Assembly (NCBI GenBank): GCA_905205085.1
Contig: CAJLCG010000082.1
Location: 1 to 10,108 of the forward strand
Direction: 5' to 3'
DNA length: 10,108 bases
From: an uncultured Oscillospiraceae bacterium
GTDB lineage: Bacteria > Bacillota > Clostridia > Oscillospirales > Oscillospiraceae
A program made the translations under genes and the position numbers. Positions 5,880-10,108 of the stretch are shown in pieces. The notes under the pieces are model-generated. The model was not told where the DNA came from. It saw only the letters and a list, made by a program, of their open reading frames with translations, and searched no databases. Positions within the stretch are counted from its first letter, which is position 1. Each line of letters opens with the position of its first letter.

Positions 5880-7391
5880 TTAAGGCAGATAAGACAGGGG
5901 GTTAACAGCCGTTCCGTTCACACGTACCTCAAAGTGACAGTGCACGCCGGTGGACCGTCCGGTAGAGCCCGCCTTGGCGATCTGCTGTCCCTTGTACACC
6001 TTCTGGCCGGTGGAGACCAACAGGGACGAGTTGTGAGCGTAATAGGTCTGGGTGCCGTTGTCGTGGGTAATGATGACCAGATTGCCGTAGGAGCCCTTGT
6101 AGCCGGCATAGGTGACCGTACCGCCGTCGGCGGCGCGGATGGCGGCGCCGTAGGAGCAGGAGATATCCAGGCCGGAGTGGTAGCTGTAGCTGCCGAAGAT
6201 GTACCGTCCGCCGAAGTAGGAGGTGATCCGGCCGCTGATGGGCCACTGGTAGCTGCCGGTGGAAGCGGTCTTGGGCTTCTCCTTGGTGCCTACCGCCTTC
6301 ACGGTGGTGGTGGCCTCCCGCAGAACGGTGGTGGAGTTCACCACCCGGTTGGTCTCCTGGCCGTTGACGTAGGTGACGGTGGCGTTTACCTGGGACTCGC
6401 CCTCCACACCCTGGGTAATGATCTTGCTGCTGCCCTTATACATGGTGGGGTCTTCCCGGGTCTCCACAGGGCACTCGATAGCCTCGGTGTAGGTCACGTC
6501 CTCCACCGTCTGCACCGACAGCACCGGGGTCAGCTCCTTTACGTTGAGCACGTCGCCCACCATCAGGCGGTCCAGATCGGCCTGGGGGTTGAGGGCCATC
6601 AGGTCGCTCAGGGACATGTCGTTGGCGTAGGCAATGCCGTAGTAGGTGTCGCCCTCGGCCACCGTGTAGGTGGTGGAGCCGTTGCTGTTGGCCCGCAGGG
6701 CCTGCTCCATCTCGTCGATGGTCAGGATGGAATCCACCACATACACGGGCTTGACTTCCACTTTATTCAGGAACTCCACCGAGGTGGTGTTCTCGGTGGT
6801 GTACTGGTCCTTAAAGCGCTGCAGCAGATCGTTCAGGGCATCCTGGTCCTTAACCACGCCCACCGCGTTGCCGTCTACCACCACCTGGTACTTGCGCATC
6901 TCACCGCTGAGATCGTCCAGCTGGGTGTAGAAGTAGTTCTGAATGTCCTGCTCTGAGGACAGGTCGGAGCGCAGAGAGATGGTGAACTCATATTCCAGAT
7001 TGCCCTGGACCTGGTAGTCATAGCCCAGAATGGAGGAGCCGGTGGCCTCCACGTTGTTAATGGCCTCATCCACCACCGAGGTGTCGGCCACCACGCCCAC
7101 CGTCTCTCCGTTTACGGTGACGGCGTAGCTGGGAGAGTAGAGGGCCAGCAGAGTCATGGCCACGCCCACGGCGGCAGAGCCCACCAAAAAGGAGATAGGG
7201 CCAGTGGCCCGGTTGCCTGCCACCACGTTGTGCAGGCGGTGCGCCGCCCGACGTCCGTGGATGCGGGACCACTCCCGGGCAGTCTTCCACCACGTCTGCG
7301 CGTTCTTCTTCCAGGTCTCCAATCGCTCCTGGTTGGGTCCGGCAGGAGCGGAGGATTGGGTTGAAGTATTCAAATCCATAATATCCTGCAT
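5880..7391 (-). CDS. Membrane-anchored M23 endopeptidase with LysM and G5 domains
   Basis: The 503-residue product is a cell-wall hydrolase that would cut peptide crosslinks of peptidoglycan outside the membrane. The first 65 residues are cytoplasmic, basic and tryptophan-rich, and one membrane helix follows (about 66-88). Two similar segments come next, VNGETVGVVADT (93-104) and VDGNAVGVVKDQ (172-183). A LysM domain (241-286, YTVAEGDTYYGIAY) binds glycan. A G5 domain (about 290-368) follows, then the M23/LytM domain (382-503) with YHSGLD (Zn ligands H405, D409), H443, H453 and GVHCHFEV (H484, H486). All catalytic positions are present, so it should be active. Length and domain order fit clostridial M23 proteins. 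ATG at 7391 has GAGGT at 7397-7401, 5 nt away; ATG at 7379 is a weaker alternative. It is a single-gene unit with its own promoter (7489-7517) and terminator. A WalR-like box at 7467-7483 suggests control by the cell-wall stress regulator WalRK. Confidence 0.93.
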   Translation of the reverse strand: MQDIMDLNTSTQSSAPAGPNQERLETWKKNAQTWWKTAREWSRIHGRRAAHRLHNVVAGNRATGPISFLVGSAAVGVAMTLLALYSPSYAVTVNGETVGVVADTSVVDEAINNVEATGSSILGYDYQVQGNLEYEFTISLRSDLSSEQDIQNYFYTQLDDLSGEMRKYQVVVDGNAVGVVKDQDALNDLLQRFKDQYTTENTTSVEFLNKVEVKPVYVVDSILTIDEMEQALRANSNGSTTYTVAEGDTYYGIAYANDMSLSDLMALNPQADLDRLMVGDVLNVKELTPVLSVQTVEDVTYTEAIECPVETREDPTMYKGSSKIITQGVEGESQVNATVTYVNGQETNRVVNSTTVLREATTTVKAVGTKEKPKTASTGSYQWPISGRITSYFGGRYIFGSYSYHSGLDISCSYGAAIRAADGGTVTYAGYKGSYGNLVIITHDNGTQTYYAHNSSLLVSTGQKVYKGQQIAKAGSTGRSTGVHCHFEVRVNGTAVNPLSYLP

Positions 7392-7466
7392 AATCTACCT
7401 CGATTACATCGCTGCGAATCCGTCTCTCTGTGTTCTCGAAAGAAATGACAGAGTGGAAAAGAATTG

Positions 7467-7483
7467 ATTACAAATTGGTTACA
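7467..7483 (-). promoter_or_regulatory. WalR-like operator (TGTAAC-N5-TGTAAT)
   Basis: On the minus strand TGTAAC (7483-7478), five bases, and TGTAAT (7472-7467) match the known WalR/YycF direct-repeat consensus TGTWAH-N5-TGTWAH exactly. The box starts about 6 nt after the predicted -10, across the expected transcription start. In B. subtilis most WalR targets are cell-wall hydrolase genes. A site at the start point would more easily repress than activate. The match is seen in the sequence; its function is inferred. Confidence 0.55.
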
Positions 7484-7488
7484 AAGCT

Positions 7489-7517
7489 ACTATACACGGA
7501 AAAAGAGGGCCCGTCAA
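7489..7517 (-). promoter_or_regulatory. SigA-type promoter of the M23 peptidase gene
   Basis: On the minus strand the -35 TTGACG (7517-7512) and -10 TATAGT (7494-7489) are 17 bp apart, each one or two mismatches from consensus. Transcription would start near 7482 and give a leader of about 90 nt before ATG at 7391. The promoter lies just after the terminator of the preceding gene. Confidence 0.75.
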
Positions 7518-7571
7518 CACCTTTTTTCCAGGAAAACCATGAATTTTTTTGAAACAGCAGAGAAAAAGCGC

Positions 7572-7610
7572 AAAAAAGCACAAAAACCACAGCGGTTTTT
7601 GTGCTTTTTT
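7572..7610 (-). terminator. Long intrinsic terminator of the GT-C-like membrane protein gene (symmetrical)
   Basis: AAAAAAGCACAAAAACC (7572-7588) and its exact complement (7594-7610) form a 17-bp perfect stem with a 5-nt loop. On the minus strand it starts 9 nt after the TAA stop and the 3' arm ends in six T. The A/T flanks are symmetrical, so it could also stop transcription from the other side. Confidence 0.88.
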
Positions 7611-7619
7611 TGCAAACAC

Positions 7620-9074
7620 TTACCGGACCCACTCCCAGGGAATAAAGGTAAAGGTTACATCCCAGGGGGTATCCCGGTAAACCAGATAGGAGATATCTCC
7701 CTTGCCGGGCAGCTCATTGGTAACCCAGCCGTTAAAGGGCAGAAGGTACAGGGTAAGGGAGTCGGCGCCCGCCTCCACCTGCTGGTTGGCGTAGTCCAGC
7801 CGGTGGTGGTAGGCCACAAAGTTACAGGCGTAGAGGGCCACCAGCAGCACGCACGCCCCAGCCAGGGGGAAACGCAGCCAGTGCATAGGCCGCAGCCCCT
7901 GGGCCCGGGCGCAGAGGTACAGCTCTCCGGCCACCAGCATGAGGGCCACATAGCCGGGGAACAGGTTCCGGGGCCCCACCGGGGAGACAAAGAGCAGCGG
8001 CCCGTTGAGTACGCACAGGGACAGGGCCAGCAGCAGGACCCGCACCTTGGCCTTGCCGCCCCGCCACTGGACCACCGCGACCAGCCACACCACGGCCATG
8101 ACCAGGCCCAGGACCAGCTGCACGTGGCCGTAGAGGCTCCAGGTCCGGAACAGGTCGCCCACGGCAAAGAGGAGACAGACCAGATGGACCAGTCCCAGCA
8201 CAGCGGCCCACAGCTTCCACCAGGGGCAGCCCTGGCGGAACAGCAGCCACACCAGCAGGAAGCTAATGAGCATGGTGGCAGCCACCGGGAGCACAAAGGT
8301 ATCGGTGACAATGCGGTGCAGGTTGTCCCAGGCCAGCTCCAGTCCCACCGAGCGGGTGTCGCTGCCCGCCTGGGCGTAGCCGGGAGACAGGAACATGATG
8401 GCCGCCCCCAGCCAGCTGCCCAGAGCCAGAGCAATGGCGCCCGGCAACCGGTCCCGGCAGCACAGCCAGGCCCAGACCAGCACGGCAAACGCCGCCAGAG
8501 CCAGGTAGATGGTCACTGTCTCCATAAACAGACAGCAGGCCAGGGCCAGCAGAGCGGTGCGGGCCAGCGGAATGGGGCCCTTGGGATTCTTCTCCATCCA
8601 GTCCAGCAGCACCAGCAGCCCCAGCATGGGCAGCAGGTAGTTGATCAGCGCCGCGCCCCAGGAGTAAACCTGCTGCCACATCCCACGGGAAGAGATGACC
8701 ACCAGGGCGGCGGAGAGCAGGAAGGCCTCTCCCCTGCCCACCGGCTTAGACCGGAAGCGCCGGGCCAGCAGCAGGACCAGGGTGATGAGAGAGCCGCCCA
8801 GCAGAATGCCCCGGAGAAAGAAAAGGGGGGTGAAATACAGCTTGGCCTGGAGCACACCCAGCAGGTTGCCCAGGTAACGGCCGTTGTGGGGGACGCCCAC
8901 CACCAGGGCGTCCTGGGTGTTGGGCCGGGTGAGGAGGAAATCCTTCCAGCTGTCAAACTTCCAGAAGATAAAGTAGCTGTCGTCGCACTCGGGGACAAAG
9001 AGAAACCCCAGCGCCAACAGCACCAGCAAAACAAAAGGAATCGCCCAACGGGGGGCGGAAGAACGTGATTTCAT
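7620..9074 (-). CDS. Multi-pass membrane protein, probable GT-C-fold glycosyltransferase (DUF6056-like)
   Basis: The product is a 484-residue membrane protein with about 11-13 hydrophobic segments, the first at about 11-28. Just after it comes PECDDSYFIF, with an acidic pair D31-D32 in the first outer loop, the usual place of the catalytic or metal-binding acids in GT-C glycosyltransferases. The same loop carries VPHNGRYLGN (61-70), and the next conserved-looking motif is YSWGAALINYLLP (137-149). The tail (about 415-484) is polar, probably outside the membrane. The pattern recalls DUF6056-type putative sugar transferases, which I recognise only by overall layout. If correct, it would use a polyprenyl-phosphate sugar to decorate an envelope polymer. 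ATG at 9074 with GGAG 6 nt upstream is the start; the frame stays open for 26 more codons into repeat R1-C, which I exclude. It is a single-gene unit with a strong terminator; I found no clear promoter. Its envelope-gene neighbours fit the proposed role. Confidence 0.75.
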   Translation of the reverse strand: MKSRSSAPRWAIPFVLLVLLALGFLFVPECDDSYFIFWKFDSWKDFLLTRPNTQDALVVGVPHNGRYLGNLLGVLQAKLYFTPLFFLRGILLGGSLITLVLLLARRFRSKPVGRGEAFLLSAALVVISSRGMWQQVYSWGAALINYLLPMLGLLVLLDWMEKNPKGPIPLARTALLALACCLFMETVTIYLALAAFAVLVWAWLCCRDRLPGAIALALGSWLGAAIMFLSPGYAQAGSDTRSVGLELAWDNLHRIVTDTFVLPVAATMLISFLLVWLLFRQGCPWWKLWAAVLGLVHLVCLLFAVGDLFRTWSLYGHVQLVLGLVMAVVWLVAVVQWRGGKAKVRVLLLALSLCVLNGPLLFVSPVGPRNLFPGYVALMLVAGELYLCARAQGLRPMHWLRFPLAGACVLLVALYACNFVAYHHRLDYANQQVEAGADSLTLYLLPFNGWVTNELPGKGDISYLVYRDTPWDVTFTFIPWEWVR

Positions 9075-9121
9075 GGCAGACTCCAGCGTGATCAGCCCGA
9101 GGAACGGGCGGTGATAAAAAA

Positions 9122-9186
9122 GCCCCCGCTTTCTTGAAAGAAAGCTTGGCAAAGAACCTTCTGCGAAGCTTCGCTTCGCCCCCGCC
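9122..9186 (+). repeat. R1 repeat, copy C
   Basis: Hairpin 1 (9128-9145) and the following bases to about 9156 are identical to copy B. Hairpin 2 is GCGAAG-CTTCG-CTTCGC (9163-9179). It differs from B (GCAAAG/CTTTGC) and A (GCGAAA/TTTCGC) by paired changes that keep the stem. It lies 48 bp upstream of the GT-C-like start codon. Confidence 0.75.
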
Positions 9187-9248
9187 CTTTTCTAAGTTCC
9201 CATGGCTTTCATTCCAGTCGGTGGCTGTTACGGGGCGGCCATTAAAAG

Positions 9249-9289
9249 TCGCCCCTACGGGAAGGCCTTTCGGCTGTGCGTAGGGGCGA
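9249..9289. repeat. Inverted repeat, 11-bp stem with 19-nt loop
   Basis: TCGCCCCTACG (9249-9259) is the exact complement of CGTAGGGGCGA (9279-9289). The left arm can also pair with GGGGCG at about 9233-9238, so two exclusive folds are possible. GTAGGGG motifs also open the R2 copies, so this may be a fragment of a related family. Confidence 0.6.
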
Positions 9290-9350
9290 ATGTTATCTTC
9301 TAGGTATGAACCAGATTATCATGGTTTTTCCAAGGGAGGCGGTGTTATTT

Positions 9351-9586
9351 CAGCGCAAAAGCTTCCAAATTTCTGACCCGGTAGGGGCCTGTGTCCCCGA
9401 GGCAAAAAAGACCAGGCAGTCTTATCTTTGCCCGCCGGAAAGTTATAATCCAGCCCACAATAGGGCGTCCCCCGTAACCGGGGGTCTGGGGGAGCGGTGA
9501 CTGTGAGCGCCGCCTGGGGCATGGCGCTCACCGGAGCCGCCCCCCAGTCACTCTTTGGTTCCTTTCTGGTGATTCAGAAAGGAACC
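9351..9586 (+). repeat. R2 repeat, copy 2 (multi-hairpin element, about 236 bp)
   Basis: This is the second copy of the element at 5523-5800, in the same orientation. Its stems are CCCCCG-TAAC-CGGGGG (9469-9484); outer CTGGGGG (9486-9492) with CCCCCAG (9541-9547); inner TGAGCGCC (9504-9511) with GGCGCTCA (9523-9530); and a 12-bp perfect tail hairpin GGTTCCTTTCTG / CAGAAAGGAACC around GTGATT (9557-9586). Compared with copy 1, one base pair in each of the outer, inner and tail stems is swapped on both sides. The tail hairpin is 32 nt after the typA stop and may shield or end that mRNA, although it has no T-run. Confidence 0.75.
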
Positions 9587-9606
9587 CGCCCCGCAGGGCG
9601 GAACCC
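9586..9606 (-). repeat. 21-bp hairpin module, inverted copy of 5448-5468
   Basis: The 21 bases here, read on the minus strand, are identical to 5448-5468 on the plus strand. The core is CCGCCC-TGCG-GGGCGG, a 6-bp GC stem with a 4-nt loop. At 5448 the module is attached to R1; here it abuts the tail of R2, 12 nt after the typA stop. Confidence 0.7.
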
Positions 9607-9618
9607 TTCTTTAAAAAC

Positions 9619-10108
9619 TTAGCCCTTCTTCTTGGAAGCCAGCTTCATGCGCTCGCCGTGGTCCAGGATGCGCTTACGCAGGCGCAGGTTCTCGGGGGTA
9701 CACTCCAGCAGCTCGTCGTCGGCCAGGAACTCCAGGCACTGCTCCAGGCTCATCTGCTTGGGAGGAGTCAGGCGCAGAGCGTCATCGGAGCCGGAGGCGC
9801 GCATGTTGGTCAGCTGCTTCTTCTTACACACGTTGACGGAGATGTCCTCGGCCTTGGGGGTCTCGCCCACAATCATGCCGGCGTAGACAGGCACGCCCGC
9901 GCCGATGAACAGGGTGCCGCGCTCCTGGGCGTTGAACAGACCGTAGGTGACGGCGTCGCCGGTCTCGAAGGCCACCAGGGAGCCGGTGCTCCGGCGCTGG
10001 ATCTCGCCCTTCATGGGAGCGTACTTCTCAAAGACGGAGGCCATGATGCCCTCGCCCTTGGTGTCGGTCAAAAACTCGTTGCGGTAGCCGAACAGGCCCC
10101 GGGAGGGG
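9619..10108 (-). CDS. typA: TypA/BipA ribosome-associated GTPase, C-terminal part (5' end beyond window)
   Basis: The visible 162 residues are the C-terminal end of the translational GTPase TypA/BipA, which binds the 70S ribosome and helps 50S assembly and stress or cold growth. Recognisable segments are PSRGLFGYRNEFL, TDTKGEGIM, YAPMKGEI, ALFNAQ-like GLFNAQERG, FIGAGVPVYAGMIVGE, KKKQLTNMRASGSDD, RLTPPKQMSLEQCLEF and the lysine-rich LRLRKRILDHGER tail; all belong to the TypA-specific C-terminal domain. The GTPase and EF-G-like domains lie beyond 10108. The stop is TAA at 9619-9621. No T-run terminator follows; the hairpins at 9586-9606 and 9557-9586 are the first structures after the stop. 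Confidence 0.96.
   Translation of the reverse strand, partial: PSRGLFGYRNEFLTDTKGEGIMASVFEKYAPMKGEIQRRSTGSLVAFETGDAVTYGLFNAQERGTLFIGAGVPVYAGMIVGETPKAEDISVNVCKKKQLTNMRASGSDDALRLTPPKQMSLEQCLEFLADDELLECTPENLRLRKRILDHGERMKLASKKKG

Larger units (their letters stand above)
9075..9618. other. Repeat-rich intergenic region, no gene
   Basis: This 544-bp gap lies between typA and the GT-C-like gene. In minus-strand order it holds the 21-bp repeat (9606-9586), R2 copy 2 (9586-9351), an unassigned stretch with an 11-bp inverted repeat (9289-9249), and R1 copy C (9186-9122). Short frames such as 9276-9500 (+) cross the repeats, lack a ribosome site and share no coding pattern with the other repeat copies. 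No promoter with both hexamers is evident for the gene at 9074. Confidence 0.7.

Noticed and set aside
7464..9068. Plus-strand open frame (534 codons) opposite the GT-C-like gene
   Set aside because: It is His/Gln/Gly-rich, has no domain or ribosome site, and is the mirror of a membrane-protein gene; it also crosses the terminator at 7572-7610.
9276..9500. Small plus-strand open frame (74 codons) in the typA spacer
   Set aside because: It crosses R2 copy 2, has no ribosome site, and the frame is not kept in R2 copy 1.

Overview
The window looks like the chromosome of a GC-rich, low-oxygen gut Firmicute, most likely a Clostridia member of the Oscillospiraceae (Flavonifractor / Lawsonibacter / Pseudoflavonifractor type). 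The reasons are the high-GC codon use, the Bacillus-like yaaO-holB-ricT gene order, an LTA-synthase-type sulfatase, an M23 peptidase with LysM and G5 domains, and bulky repetitive intergenic DNA. The genus is an inference. All seven genes lie on the minus strand, so reading order runs from high to low coordinates.

Layout in transcription order: (1) 10108-9619, the C-terminal end of the ribosome-associated GTPase TypA/BipA. (2) 9618-9075, a 544-bp repeat-rich intergenic region. (3) 9074-7620, a multi-pass membrane protein with a GT-C-like layout, closed by a strong intrinsic terminator. (4) 7517-7392, a good housekeeping promoter and a tandem TGTAA box matching the WalR consensus. (5) 7391-5880, a membrane-anchored LysM-G5-M23 cell-wall hydrolase, closed by its own terminator. 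(6) 5879-5262, a 618-bp repeat-rich intergenic region. (7) 5261-1, an apparent operon of four genes: an LTA-synthase-like phosphoglycerol transferase (TTG start), a YaaO-like PLP decarboxylase joined to it by an ATGA overlap, the DNA polymerase III delta' subunit holB, and ricT (yaaT), which runs off the left edge.

The genes divide into envelope building and remodelling (GT-C-like protein, M23 hydrolase, LTA synthase) and information processing (TypA, HolB, RicT). The yaaO-holB-ricT order is the one known from Bacillus subtilis, but tmk, yaaQ and yaaR are missing between yaaO and holB, and an envelope gene leads the operon.

The least ordinary content is intergenic. One structured repeat of about 65-85 bp (called R1) occurs three times (1030-1105 minus, 5385-5468 plus, 9122-9186 plus). 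A second of about 236-278 bp (called R2) occurs twice (5523-5800, 9351-9586). In both, sequence differences between copies preserve base pairing in the stems, which points to selection on, or propagation as, a folded nucleic acid. One R1 copy contains the holB stop codon. I saw no defence system, prophage, CRISPR array, rRNA or tRNA gene.
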